Shown here piece after piece: positions 1-12,125 of a stretch of DNA of 64,000 nucleotides. The notes below the pieces were generated by a model. It did not search any database and was not told the DNA's origin. It saw nothing but the letters and a program-made list of their open reading frames with translations. Both the position numbers and the translations under genes were made by a program. Each line of letters starts with the position of its first letter. Position 1 is the first letter of the stretch. Source of the DNA: Sitta carolinensis (taxonomy: Eukaryota; Chordata; Aves; Passeriformes; Sittidae); assembly GCA_032173965.1 (NCBI GenBank), contig JAVUNC010000005.1:1550001-1614000 (forward strand), read 5' to 3'.

Positions 1-129
1 CCTCAGTTTGAGGTAGCTGAAGCTTTATTTTCAGGCCTCATCCACCCGAGAACTCAGAATTTCCTTTTACACAAAGAAGCCAACATTGGGATTCCAAATG
101 AAACACTTGAATCCAGAAGCTGGAGAATC

Positions 130-275
130 CAGAAACCTGGAAATATTTGAGTCAGGTTGGATGGGGCTCTGAGCAACCTACTCTGGTTGAAGACATCCCT
201 GCTTTTAAAGGGGGGGGTGGACAAGACAACCTTTAAATGTCCCTTCCAACCCAAAGGGTTCAGCGATTCCACAAA
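130..275 (+). mobile_element. CR1 LINE 3' fragment
   Basis: Contains the CR1 3' block GTTGGATGGGGCTCTGAGCAACCT, then AAATGTCCCTTCCAACCCAAA near the 3' end. The middle holds an 8-G run not typical of the family. It is 5'-truncated, as most avian CR1 copies are. Confidence 0.7.
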
Positions 276-3200
276 TTCTGAATAAACTCTGAGCTGCCAT
301 GAAAACCTCCCTGGAATCAGGAGAGCAGGCAGGGAATAGTTCACACCAGACAGTGCCTTGGACAAAGCCAAACTCTCTGGAAGGCTCCAGGTCAATCCTT
401 GCTCCGTGATGGTTTAGTTGCCATAGAGACAACTTCATCCCCCAGCACTGTTGCTATTCACTGGTGACCCTTCTGGATTAAAGTTGGAGTGTTTTGGATC
501 ATTCTCATTATTTTATCAGTGCTGTAGCACACCGCCTAATCCTAGCTATACCTCTCAGGAAGGGAAAAAAGTAAAAGGAAAGAGACAAAAAAAGCTCCAA
601 CCTCCTTCCCCACCATTTGTTGTAGAGGCCAATTATCCGAAGGGGTGACAAGTAGAAAAATGAATTAACCAGAGCTCTGTAATGTCAGCGTTATTTATCG
701 TGTCTAACTTTGCCCAGCTCAGCTGTGGATCAGCAAAGAAGTGCTTTTATTCTTCCCTCCTCTCTTTGATGCTGTTTTTACCCTTCCTCCCTTCCTTGGC
801 CTTCTGTAGGTCCTTTACTCTTCCACGCTGTCATTATGGAATCTTTTCCTCCTGCTCCAAACCAGGTGGGCTTCCCAGATGAGACGAGGGGCTGGGGAAG
901 AGATGCCCTGCAGGAGGTGAAGGAGGGGAGATCTCCCAGCTCTCATCTTCCCCATCCTTCCCCTCTGCCCCTGTGATAATCAAACCACCCGTTGGGTTCA
1001 TTTCCTTTGATCTCAAACTCCCACAAAAAAGAGAGGGGCTGAGACTGGAACTGGCCTCTGTCACCCTTTTTTTTTCCCCCCTCCTCTGCCTTTTCCCGTG
1101 AGTCTACGCCCTCTCCCACCTGCTGCAGCAAAGACTTTCAAAAGGAAAAACGGCCCTTGCTGGCAGGAGGCAGGAAAACAAGGGATCCAGCCTGAAAGCA
1201 ACGCCCTGGCAAGAGGCCCACAAACACTTCAGATGTGAAGCACCGAGTCACCGAGCAAAGAGGCAAAAAATGCATCCTTGTAAAGCCACAGTGGGGCTGC
1301 ACCTGCTCGAAACGGCTGTAGCCAGTACACTGTGACACTTCAAAGCTGCCAGGGAACGAGATACTGGAATAAGATACCCCTGGCAGGGTGTAAAAGTAGC
1401 CAAATCTTGCTCTGAGGCAGCCGGAGTGCTGCTTGACGTAGGGAGCAAGCCTGGAGGATAGTATGTGTGTATCCAAATGACAGATGATGGGGAAAGAAAT
1501 AAATTATCTTGCAGTGTGTCTGTCCCTGTGTGAGTGTTGCTGGCTTCCCTGCATGGATTTCGAGACCATCTTCACTGTGAATTTCTCCTTCCAACACCCA
1601 CAGCCTGCAGATCCCACAAATGCATTAATAAATCAATCGGGTTATTGGCTCCAGAGGTGATAGCTGGGTTTGCTGGTTCGGCTGGGCAGGTTTTTGCTGT
1701 TGAAAATCCAGTTGTTTCCTCTTTGAAGGTATCTTGGAGGAGTAGGCCAGCCCAGATCGACAGCACGTCAGGAATTCTCCTGGAGGAGTGGGCAGCTGCA
1801 CCAGTGTGGCATGCAGGCTGTCAACTGGCAGTAAATCTGCTTCAAGCTCTTTTGTTGTGCCAAGCAATTGCTGAATAACTTCTCTGAATTACTTCCAGTC
1901 GATATCTCTTATATGAAAAGCTCACAGAAAGCTTATTATGTTCAAAATTCGGCAGATACGGATTCTCACACGCTAAACATCCATTAGCAACTGGATAAAG
2001 GCAACTCTTGGGATCACATTTCTATAGGGGCAGCTTTTTGCAGACGTGCAGGTGAAGTTGGCTTTGTGTGAAGCATCTTGGATGCATTCTCATACAAGTG
2101 AAAATAAATTCTTAATAAAATCTGGCGGTTGACGCCAGGCATGAGATGAACAGGACTGCAGGCAGAGCCAAAACGTGTTGCTGAATAATCCTGAGGAGGG
2201 AAAATTTAGGTTGTTTGTAGGTGAGTTTTAGCCCCGTGCTTCAAGGGTGAATTTTTGGAGAGATGAGGTCTTTCAAAGGTGAGAAGAACACCTCTATCCT
2301 TGCTGCCTGGGCACGTTCCCAGTGCACTCCTTGCCACAAGGCTGCTGAGTGGGCATTTCAGAGGATTTTCTTGTTTTAAATGTGAGGTTGTTGTTAACAT
2401 GCTGGGTGAAATGGCATGGCAGGATTTTCAAAGGTGACCAACCCAGGGCTGACACTTCCCTAATTAGAGATCCTGGGATATTGGGGAAGCAGCAGAGATG
2501 ATCTCTCCTAAAATTTCCCCTTCCAAAGCAGCTGCCCACACTCAGGTTCTTGCCTTAGAAGGAACAAGAGGCTCTCCAGCTGGATACCAGGAAGTGAAAT
2601 TATTTCCCATTGTCCAGCTGCTAGAAATGACTCTAAAATAACCAGTTAAGTCAATGCACTGATTACTCCGTGGTTACAATCTTCAGAAGGTAATTCAGAT
2701 CTCAGTTGCCCTGGAAAGGGATCTGTCTTTTTCCTGTTGACTGGGTGGGAAGCCTGAGATGACAATTCCCAGTTCAACATTGTGGCTAACTAAAGTTCAG
2801 GGGCTAAAACCAGTCATCACCCTGGTTTTGACTGTATTTTTCTATGCTAGGATCAATTCTTGTGAAAAGGGTTGTCAGATCTCAGAAAGGAAAAAAAAAA
2901 AAAAAAAAAAAAAGGTGGAGTGTTGGAAAGTGTAGAAAAGTAAATAATAATTTATACAGCTTTTAGGGTCTCCTATTTGAACAAACTTGTGTTTGAAACA
3001 AAAATTATCTCTGTTAGAATTGATGTTGGCTATGATGCATTCAAAGCAGAGCCCCAAAATCTCCAGTCTTTCAGTTTTGGGAGTTTTCAGTGATGAACCA
3101 GACTACTTGTTTGGCCACTGCAGAGTTGATGTTCTGCACTGAAATCCAATCTGCCACCAATCTGCTGCTGTGTGTGATCTGAACTTCTCAGAGTGAGTCC

Positions 3201-3315
3201 CTACTATTTTCTTCTGAGAAGGCAAACCTTGAGATGACTTCAGGCTGAGTCACAGCTGAAGGAGACCCTGAGATCAGCTCAGGTTGGAGGATGGTGCTAA
3301 TAATGCCAACATTGA
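276..3315. other. Unique intron; no gene seen
   Basis: No repeat apart from the 23-bp A run at 2891. The part around 1866-2130 is AT-richer and low in repeats (CGATATCTCTTATATG, AAAATTCGGCAGATACGG), which makes it a possible conserved non-coding stretch. The open frames here are short chance frames. Confidence 0.6.
2891..2913 (+). repeat. Poly(A) run, 23 bp
   Basis: An uninterrupted A run. No retroposed gene was recognised upstream of it, so a processed-pseudogene origin is not supported. Confidence 0.9.
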
Positions 3316-3371
3316 AGGTTTGATCTCCATATGGGTTCATTTAAGAGCTGGACTCAATGATCCTTGTGGGT
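3316..3371 (+). mobile_element. CR1 3' fragment, left half (split by an LTR)
   Basis: AGAGCTGGACTCAATGATCC followed by TTGTGGGT is CR1 3'-end sequence. It stops abruptly where an LTR begins and resumes after it at 3716 with CCCCTTCCAGCTCAGAATATTCTG. Confidence 0.65.
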
Positions 3372-3715
3372 TGTCACTATGGAGATAACACACACAACAC
3401 AGACTCTTGTGATTTTTCTTAGGTTTTGTGAAGAATGACTTTATTTTTTAGGGATCGTTCTTTTATATACAATTTTCCACAGACCACCGTGATTGGTGAA
3501 AGAAAGATAAACTTTTTTGCACACATTGGTCAAACTAGAGGGACATTAAGAGAGAATCCCTCTTCTTAGAAAGAATTCACAACATGAATATCATTACAAA
3601 AAAACAATGTCCTGTTGTTTATGTTCCCTCTCTGGGAACAAGTTTCAGAAAACTTAAATATCAGAAAAACAGAGCTTTAGAAACTCAGAAACTTCAGCCT
3701 GAAAACCAGACTACA
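3372..3715 (-). mobile_element. Solo LTR of an endogenous retrovirus, nested in a CR1
   Basis: A 344-bp segment interrupts a CR1 3' end. It begins TGTCACTATGG and ends CTACA, giving TG...CA termini. On the minus strand it has the order expected of an LTR: a TATATAAAA box (about 3460), then AATAAAG (about 3440), then the TGACA end. The flanks GTGGGT (3366-3371) and GCGGAC (3716-3721) look like a decayed 6-bp target duplication. No internal retroviral genes are present, so it is a solo LTR formed by recombination. Family unknown. Confidence 0.65.
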
Positions 3716-3758
3716 GCGGACCCCTTCCAGCTCAGAATATTCTGTGATTCTGTGTGAT
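3716..3758 (+). mobile_element. CR1 3' fragment, right half
   Basis: CCCCTTCCAGCTCAGAATAT then TCTGTGATTCTGTG is the terminal CR1 3' sequence. It continues the fragment that ends at 3371 on the other side of the LTR. Confidence 0.7.
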
Positions 3759-4914
3759 TGTTGTGGTGAAAAGCTGTATTTGGCTACAGTGAGGGGGACA
3801 TCTCCTCCACCTGGGCTGGTGGCGTGAATACATCTGCAGGGGCTCAGCCTCTGCCCAGAAGGTTGGTCCACCCAGGCCTGGTGACCAATTGCTTTGACCT
3901 GTTCCAGCCAGACAAAGGTTCCACTTTTGCCATCTTTGCAGACACCTCTGGTCTCACCCTCTTCATGCTCCAGGCCAGCTGGGCAGCAGCCTGCTACAAA
4001 CTGGAAGCCACAGAGTGGTGCTGGTTTCATTTTCATCCTGATGTCACTGGGAGCCCAAAGCACGGGCAGCAGAGGCAGCAGGGGCTGGGAGGGGACTGGT
4101 GTGATATCCTAAATCACTCTGTGTGTGTGTGAATGCCCATGTGTTCATTCATCTGGGACAACAACCTGAACTAAACCCACATTAACCCTTGCCCAGTGAC
4201 CATGGATAACCTTGGATGTACCTGCACTTCTGCTGGCCATAACCTCTCGCTGTCACCGGTCTGGCTTCATTGTCACAGAGGTGGCAGGAAAAGAAATGAG
4301 TGGTGGTTCAGGCCAGTAATATTTGGTATCATCCAGGCTCTTTGCCAGCAGGGATTTACCCAGGGCTGATCTTCCCTCTGCACTCAGCAGCTCGAGTGAT
4401 TCGGCCAGTGAAGCATCCAAAATTCTAGCATCACCTGATGGATTTTCCATCTCTCTTCCTGCCTCTTCCAGTCTCCTGTCCTTTCGTCCTCCTTGGTGCT
4501 GGCAGAGCAGGAGTGCAGGCTGCCATGCAGGCAGCAATCTCATGTCCAGGGGAATTAAAAGGATCTCAGAATGTGGGATGCTCCCTGGTGCTCCCAGCCT
4601 TGATTCCCCACCGTTCGGAGCCCGACGGCGCCGTTCCTTGCAGGCAAAGGATCAAAAAACATCGTGTCCCTTGTCAGAGAGCTGTCACCAGGGCCCTGCC
4701 TGCAGCTGGGCACATGGGCAGGATGTGATTTATTTACTCACTGCCAAGGGTTCATTAGCTCCAGCCCCTATTCCTGGAAGTTTCCAGGATCCCAGGGGAT
4801 GCCAGTCCAACTCGGCAGCTGACACGATGCCCTGGGCACCCCTGAGTGGAGGAGGAGGAGAGCAGAGGGATGGAGGTGATGCCTTAAGTTTTAGCTTTCA
4901 TATTTTTTAGATTC
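3759..4914. other. Unique intron; no gene seen
   Basis: GC-rich sequence with overlapping open frames on both strands (195 codons plus at 4323-4910, 96 codons minus at 4253-4543). They show no domain, start in ordinary sequence and shadow each other, so I treat them as chance. Confidence 0.6.
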
Positions 4915-5304
4915 TGTAATGCCTTAGTGTGTGACTTTGAACTTCATATAAAATGTTACCAAGTTCTCCCCACAGCTCAGCCACACAGAACAATCCTTTT
5001 CCAGCCCCAGAACCAAGGACAAGCTGCAGATTTGGGCCCAAAAAGTGTGAAAAACAGCAAATTGAGGAGAGCAAACTGGGAGGGTGGGACTGCATCACCT
5101 GGAACTGGAATTGGACAATTGAGCCCAAAATGGAAATGGACCAAAACTTGTAAAAGTGTGAAAACTCAGAGTCCATCTTGGGTGTAGCCACAGCCAGGCT
5201 CTGGTACTGCCCAAGGTGCATCCTTTGAAAGCCTTTAATAAAATCCCTGCTTTATTCCTTAAACTCTGTCCAGCCTCTGTGCCAGGGAGCCTCTTTAGGT
5301 ACCA
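4915..5304 (+). mobile_element. LTR (solo), plus orientation
   Basis: Starts TGTAATGCCTTAG and ends in a degraded form of the inverted terminus (CTCTTTAGGTACCA). Near the 3' end it carries TTTAATAAAATCCCTGC, a polyadenylation-type signal, followed by a CTCTGTCCAGCCTCTGT U5-like block. A related copy lies inverted at 47284-47681, sharing terminus, AATAAA block and order of motifs. No internal retroviral region adjoins it. Confidence 0.6.
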
Positions 5305-5739
5305 AAGGAGCTGGAAGCATCCACGGCAGTAGGTCTGGGATAGGACATTGCTCCAGGTTCCACAGCAGATATGCCAGTGAGAGCTGGAGCTCCTTGCCCA
5401 AAGTAAATACCTGCATTTATCATTGTCAGGGTGATTTGTTGGCCACACCCAGGCTCTTCTGAGAGTGAGAGGTTGTCCCATCTCTGCTTTTCAGTTGCTT
5501 TTCAGCCCTGGAGAGCAGGGCTGCCCAAGCCCTTAGGGAGGCTCCTCCATTGGCTGTTGAAAAGCAGCTCCCCACTTCCATCACTGCATTCCCTTGAGAT
5601 CCCTAAGAACACTCTCTCCTGAGCCTCACCTGTTTGCATCACCAGACTGGAGATGGATCAAGCACTTGGGACCTGCTCTAGTTCAGGAGAAATGGATCCC
5701 ACATCCATTATTTAGATCTCCCCATGTATGGAGAACCCC

Positions 5740-6345
5740 TTGGCTTTACCTGGTTCTTCTCAGGGTCAGGATTAAAAGCACGAGAGGCAGAATTCTTGTT
5801 GGGACTCGGATGTTTGTTATTTCTTATCTCAGTTCCAGCCTCACAGACCATGAGTGCTTCTGCATGCTAAGTTAACAAGGCAAAAATGGAGAGCAGAGAG
5901 AAGCTTCAAGGTCCTTTTAAGCCTAAAGTACCCAATTATGAGATGCCAACACATTTATTTTAACTTTTAACTCAGTAACAAGCCACCCATGTCCTGCACT
6001 GGGGATCTTTCAAACCAATCCCACAAAATCACCCAAATTGTGAGGAAGAAGAAGAAGACAATGATGCCCTAAACCCTCCATCTTGTCACATATGTATTAT
6101 TATAACCACCTTAAATTCTAAATCTCTCACCCTGTGATATAACACACTTCTATTCCACTCCACACTCACACTCTCAGGGCTATCACTCAGTTTTGGAGCC
6201 TTTTCCATGCCCTCAGGTCAAAGGGAGTGTGTCTTTGTGGATCATTCCCTGCCAGCACAGAAAGCCTGAAATTCTCTGTGTCCAGGATTCCAACACCTAT
6301 GCCTGCTCATGGAGAAGTGTGTTTAACACATTTTGTTTGCTTGGT
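5740..6345. mobile_element. Probable endogenous-retrovirus LTR fragment
   Basis: A block with blurred ends. It contains GGGACTCGGATGTTTGTTAT, CATTTATTTTAAC (a reversed AATAAA-type signal), CCATCTTGTCACATATGTAT and CCCTGTGATATAACACAC. It resembles LTR sequence I associate with passerine genomes, probably in minus orientation. Termini and target duplication could not be fixed, so this is a soft call. Confidence 0.4.
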
Positions 6346-6409
6346 GTGGGCTGAAATTCACCTCTTCTTCCTGGCATTTTGATCTCCACAGCTCCCTGAC
6401 GTTGCAGAC

Positions 6410-6710
6410 AGCTGGGGGTTGGTCTTGTTTCCCAGGTTACAAGTGATAGGACAGGAGGAAATGGCTTCATTGAGCCAGGTGAGGTTTAGATTGGATGTCA
6501 GGAAAGAAATTCTCCATGGAAAAGATTGTCGAACATGAACACGGGAACAGGCTGCCCAGAGAGAGTTGGAATCACTGCCCCTGGAAATGTTCCAAAAATG
6601 TGTAAATGTGGTGTTTAGAGACACAGTTTAGTGCTGAAGATGGAAGTGTCAGACTAATGGTTGAACTCGATCTTTTCTGGCTTTAATGATTCCTCGATTC
6701 TATTCTTTGA
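6410..6710 (+). mobile_element. CR1 LINE 3' fragment (about 300 bp)
   Basis: Follows the CR1 3' consensus in order: TTTCCCAGGTTACAAGTGATAGGACAG..., GAGGTTTAGATTGGATGTCAGG, GGAACAGGCTGCCCAGAG, the ACTGCCCCTGGAAATGTT block, then GAACTCGATCTTTTCTGG and a terminal ATTCCTCGATTCTATTC. No coding remains. Confidence 0.85.
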
Positions 6711-7065
6711 TGGTCTTTCTTGGTTTGAAGCAGTGGCTTTGTTTGCATATTTACTTTCCCTGTGTTCACCACTCATTTAGGTGCCCTGGGAACATCTGTG
6801 AGAATTTCAGAGGCTGAATAAACTTTCAATTGCTGCTGTGTCTCACCCCAGAGTCAGCTGCGTTTCTTCAGTGGATTAAGGGATTTTCTGTACTTTCTAA
6901 TTCATAGCAATCTTGATATTCTCAGACATGAGCTGGGTTCTCCCCTCACTCATCACTGCAGTAAATTGGGCATGAATTTGGTGCACAAGAGGAGTTGTCC
7001 CTGTACTGACTGCAAGTTTTACATGGGCAGGTACTGACAGAACAAGGGTTAAGTGTTTAAAACTA

Positions 7066-7300
7066 GGAGAGAGAGATTCAGATTGGATATTATCTTCAAA
7101 TACTTGTGAGGGGGGTCAGGCCCTGGCACAGGGTGCCCAGAAAAGTTCTGGCTGCCCCTGGATCCCTGGAATTGTCCAAGGCCAGGTGGGACATTGGGGC
7201 TTGGAGCAGCCTGGGATGGTGGAAGGTGTCCCTGCCCATGGCAGAGGGTGGCACTGGAGGGGCTTTCAGAGCCCTTTCAACCCCAACCATTCTCTGATTT
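7066..7300 (+). mobile_element. CR1 LINE 3' fragment
   Basis: Contains TCAGGCCCTGGCACAGGGTG, GGCTGCCCCTGGATCCCTGG, GGTGTCCCTGCCCATGGCAG and a terminal CCATTCTCTGATTTT, all in CR1 3' order. Confidence 0.85.
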
Positions 7301-7740
7301 TAAGGACTTTCCCATCTCCCTGTCTGTATGGTGCTCCAAGAGGAGGAAACCATTCTGATTATGCTGTTTCAAATAACAATGTGCCCATCTGAAGTATAAA
7401 CCTGTCATAGTGGTTGATTTCTAACACTGGATGTGCATTGGCTGTAAATCCCCTGGAGGCACTTGGGATTCAAGTTTCTTTAAGGAAATAATCTGAGCTA
7501 TATTAAGTTCTGTGTGTAAACAGGTGCACAAGGTTTGGCTTTCTAGAAATAAACTCAGAGGCAGCAGTTATGGGTGTGTTGTGTATTAGGGCAGCAGAGT
7601 GCAAAGTAAATGTGAGACCAGAGACCAAGGAGTTAAATGAACATTTTGGAGCTTAAGAACCTCCTGATGCTCTATGGGAAAATGGGAAAATATTCTATTT
7701 AGAGACTGTACTGCTCACACATCAGATGTTTTCTCCAGTT

Positions 7741-7792
7741 CTCTCTCTCTCTCTCTGTGCAATCTTTTTTTTTCCTTTTTTTCTTTTTTAAA
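7741..7792 (+). repeat. (CT)n microsatellite with adjoining T-rich tract
   Basis: CTCTCTCTCTCTCTCTGTGC is followed by CTTTTTTTTTCCTTTTTTTC. Simple-sequence DNA only. Confidence 0.85.
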
Positions 7793-10675
7793 TTATCATC
7801 GGGGGCAATTTGCATGAGAGGGATCTTTGTCTGTGAAGTGCCCATCTGCTGTGCAGCTCCACCTCCCCCCTGACGACACAAGCCATCTGCTTTTGACATC
7901 ACAGCCACGCAGGGCTGGCCCAGGGAGCCACTGGCACCTGATTTACACCTTGCCTCCATGTCACCCTGCCATCTGCAAGGATTCCCAGGTGCTTTCCCTG
8001 GGTTTTACCCTCCAGACAGGGATGAGCTGGCTCAGGATGGTCTGGGCTGCTGAGTGAGAGGTGCAGACAACCACGAGCAGTTTTGAGCAGGGACTGAGGT
8101 TTTTTGATTTGCCTTTGTGTGACACGTCATGTGAAGGAGAAGTCCCCTTGTATCTGCCTCCTGGGAATTGAATAATAATAATTATGAGGCTGATGATCAC
8201 TCTTGTGAAGCAGTGCTTGATTAGCTTCACTTGCATCTGCTTGAGACACTTCTAATTACACAGCAGTGTCCTGGTGTCATTCATCCTCTAAACTGAAACT
8301 GATTTGCCCTTCAGAGCTCATCCCACCCCAGTTAGGGATGCTCAAAACCAGACTGAGAAGGGAAGATACCCACTACAAACCTCACTCTTTGATTTACCTG
8401 CTCAGGGCTTAGATACAACATGGACAAGCACAACATATCTGAAAAAAAAAGTGATTCCAACAGCCCAGATGGTCATGGCTTGGTGAAAACAGTGCCACCT
8501 TCCAAAATGCCAGCACTTGTCTCGCTGGATGTCCTCGGGTGGGTAACAGCACGAGCTGTCACAACTGCTGCACATTGCAGGAATTTGCTGGGCTGAATTA
8601 AGAGAGTTGCCTTCAGGTTAAAGCCCTGCTGCATCTGGATTTCTGGGCATATAAATTCATTTTCCTACCTAGAGTCCTTGTCCAGGTGGTGTTTGAGGTC
8701 TGAGGTTTTCATGCGTGGTTTTTTCCTTGGTATTTTATTGGTTTGTTGGGGTTGTTTTCCCCTCCATATAAATCTGCAGTGGGTTGCTCTCCTTTGGGAA
8801 GGAGCAGAACCACTGCAAAGCCTCTCTGGTCTGGCTGCCATCCACCCAGAAACCCTGAGCACCTCCCAGGCACGTGTAGGGATCAGCTGTAAATCCAACA
8901 CGTCCGGGAAAGGCTGAGCTCTGCACAGCCCCTGTTGGAGCAGGCTGGGAGATCCCACTTCATTTCATGGAGTGTGGAATTGCTGCTGCAAGCTCTTTTT
9001 TCTGGTTATTTTAATCATCAAAAAGTGCAGGGTGATGCTAACTGAAAACTTGCATTAAATTCAAGGCAATTTTTATTTAATTTTTTTTTTTTTTCAATGA
9101 AAGCAATCTGTAAGCAAGGCTTGGATAGGAATTTGGAAAATGTTGTGGTTTTAGGGTTTTGAAATGAAACTTGTGAATTACTCCTCTGGGAACCGAGCTT
9201 ATCTTCAAAATTCACTGAAACAAAGCAGCCAACTGTAATAATATTGATTAACATCAGCATGGTGGTGACATTGGTTTTGATGATAATAATAAAAGGCTAA
9301 GAACAGAAGTGGGGAAAATTATGTTTTGTTTCAGGTCAAGCAAATAGTTTTGTTTTACCTGACCCATTTCCCTTCACTAATCTTTCATTTAAGTAAGAAA
9401 AGTACAGGAGACAAGTGGTATGGATTAACCCTGACCAAAATTAAGACCAACAAGATATGTTTCCCTTGGCTTGTAACCAGAATCTTTGATCCTGGGAATG
9501 ACCATGGCATTAAATGTGTGCACAGCCACTCCTCACCACACCCCATAGAGGCAGGGAGGTTAAATCCTGGAGTGAAGTGCTTCTGAGCAGGTTCCCAGCC
9601 CCTCCAGCCTCTCCTGCTTTGCATGGGGAATACCGATGCACGACCCTAAATTCCTCTTGAATCCAGACCCATTCTTCCCCCTTCTGCCACGGCCGGGGGG
9701 AATTGAAAGAAGCAGCAGGGAAAATTGTTCCCCAAAGTTTCCCTTGCCTGTCAGCAGGTCCATTAATCTCGTTTCAGAGCTGCTGCTGCACCAGGTGCAC
9801 AGATTATTCTAATATTGCCACCATCCCTGCCAGGAGAGGCTCGTGCTGGATGATAACACTCCTCTAATCCACTTGCTGGAGGTGGTTCCTCACTGCAGCT
9901 TGAATACAGCTTCTCCCTCTGATCGTGTCTCTGCTCTGAGCCACTGGAAACTCTTAATCCTTCGCAAGAATCTGTCAAATTCTTTTCCCACCTGGGACCC
10001 CCTGCTCTGGTGAGCCCTGAATTCTGTGGGAGATGGAAGCCAGCAGCACCTCGTGGGATCAAACGCATTTACGGGCGCTTTGAAGGCTCCGTGGGGAGCG
10101 GGGAGAAAATCCTTTCCTTCCGAAAATCTTGTCCTGGAGAGGCCATCCCGGGGATGGAACAAATCCACCAGCGGTCAGACCGGTGCTGGAGCATCCCCCT
10201 CCCTCCCCTTGTCCTGCTGAGGCAGGCTGGAGCTCCCAGGATGCCGGTGGGAGCTGGCAGGATGCCGGGGCTGCACAGAAGGCTGGGGGGCTTGTGCCAG
10301 TCTGCTTGGGCAGACTGGGAGCAGCTGTTGGGAAGTCAGGGAGTTTGGGTTTGTTTGCATAGCGGGATGTGGGGGTGAGAGGCTGAGGGGGAGCAGACAG
10401 CCTCCCGTCTCCCCTCTCGAGGGTGGTGTTGCTTTTCTTCTGAACGTGAAGAGGGTTTTTTTTCTGTGCCCCGTGAAATAGGGGAACGATGGAGTTATTC
10501 AAGTCTATTGAAAGCAGCGCACAAAAGCTTCCCGGGCTGCTTCACTTCGTGGTGCAGGTCTCCACCCAACGGGCTGGGGGGCTTGGGGGCATTTTGAGCT
10601 TTATGCTGCGATTTCTCTCCACCCACCCTTATGGTCCCTTTCCATGCAAGGGTGGCCTTCGCCCAATTTCCTTAG

Positions 10676-10800
10676 TTGGTCAAATTAATTGACTCTGTTT
10701 TATTAAACAACTCATAATTGAAGTATTTTGGGTTGCCTTAAAGCCTTGATATATTACTGGGCTCGTCATTGTTTAAAACATAAAATGTCTCAGTTATCCC
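10676..10800. promoter_or_regulatory. Candidate conserved non-coding element
   Basis: An AT-rich, repeat-free island in GC-rich surroundings with clustered homeodomain-type cores (AAATTAATTG, ATTAAAC, CATAATTG). Inference from composition only; no conservation data are available here. Confidence 0.22.
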
Positions 10801-12068
10801 TTTCTTCTCCTTGGGAAGTCCAAAGGAGTGAAGCTTTGCAGATTGTGGATGTCACAGAACATCATACATTTGTTTTCCCCTTTCCTAGCAATTTAACACA
10901 TTGTGCTTTTGCAGAGGTTCAAAAGTTCGCTCAGCAACAGTTGGTTCTTGGAGCTCATTGCAAAGGCCTGTGAGGAAACTTAAAAAAAACTCCCCAACCA
11001 ACACCATTCCATGGCTGCAGGACATAACAGCAACAAACCACATGTAATGCCCTTAATATTGCTCAAATTATGCAAGAATGCAACCCCCAAACCCCAGCAC
11101 ATCCATGGTTTCTGTTTCTTTACCACATGTCAGCGTGTTCTGCGAGTAGTTAGAGGTAAAGCCTGACCTTTACATCGGGCGCTTTCTGACTTCCTTTTAA
11201 TTTGACCCAGCAGCTGGAATCAAAGCCCTGGTGTGTTCAGACAGCCTAAAAATATGGGAAAATCCTGTTTGTCCTTCAGCACCCCTTAGCATGCAGTTGG
11301 GAGAGTGGGTGGGTGAAGGGCTGGACCAGCAGATGTTGCCCAGAGCGCAGAGCCGAGTGCTGAGCTCTGCTCCCTGGAACACTCGCAGACCATCGAGGCA
11401 GTGGCCTGGCAGATGGGACCCAAAATCATGCAGAATGTACCCAAACAGCAAAATCACTGAGAGGGGATGGTGATTTAAGAACTAATACACTAGACAGTCA
11501 TTTAGGACAGAAAGCGAAGGCTCAGACAAAATAGCAATCACATGGGAAATTTCAAAGCGGGGGAATAAGATTTCATTTTCTGAGTTTGTGAGATGTTTCT
11601 GGGTGTGTGATATCCATGATATCTGCTGGGGACGCACGGGTTTGGTGGATTGTGGGGGTGGTTCATGAGTCAGCTGGAGAGAAAGGGGGATTCCCTCCTG
11701 ACAGGAGAGGTGAACAGTGTCATGGGGTGTGAACTCATTTGCTCAGTTGGAGCGAAGGTTCCCACTCAAAAGATGGTTCAGGGGGATCATTAATTTGCTG
11801 GGTTTTGTCTTGTTCCGAGGTAATTCAGGCGTGGGCAGCAGTGCACGGCCTGCCAGGGAAACTGGGATGAGCTGGGTGCTCCTGGGGAGTGATTCTGCCC
11901 TCTGCTCTGGTGTTGGGAGGGCACTCGGGGTGATGGGGCCAGGCTCTTCCTGAAACTCCTAAGGGTGACCATAACACTCCTAAAGCATAAAAAATATGAC
12001 AGATCTGATGAGGAGCCCTGAGTTCATTAACACTGCCAAAATCAGGCTCTGACCCTGATCATTGCAGG

Positions 12069-12125
12069 GGAGCTGGACTATGTGACCTTTAAAGGTCTCT
12101 TCCACCCCAAACCATTCTATGACTG
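12069..12125 (+). mobile_element. Short CR1 3' end
   Basis: GGGGAGCTGGACTATGTGACC, then AAAGGTCTCTTCCACCCCAA and ACCATTCTATGACTG: the last 57 bp of a CR1. Confidence 0.75.

Larger units (their letters stand above)
7301..12068. other. Unique intron; no gene seen
   Basis: Apart from the (CT)n tract at 7741 I see no repeat or exon. The segment 10676-10800 is TAAT-rich and may be regulatory (separate entry). The segment 10000-10440 is GC-rich and open in several frames by composition. Confidence 0.6.

Noticed and set aside
2891..2913. Poly(A) run as the tail of a processed pseudogene
   Set aside because: Upstream sequence gave no recognisable coding remnant and no target duplication.
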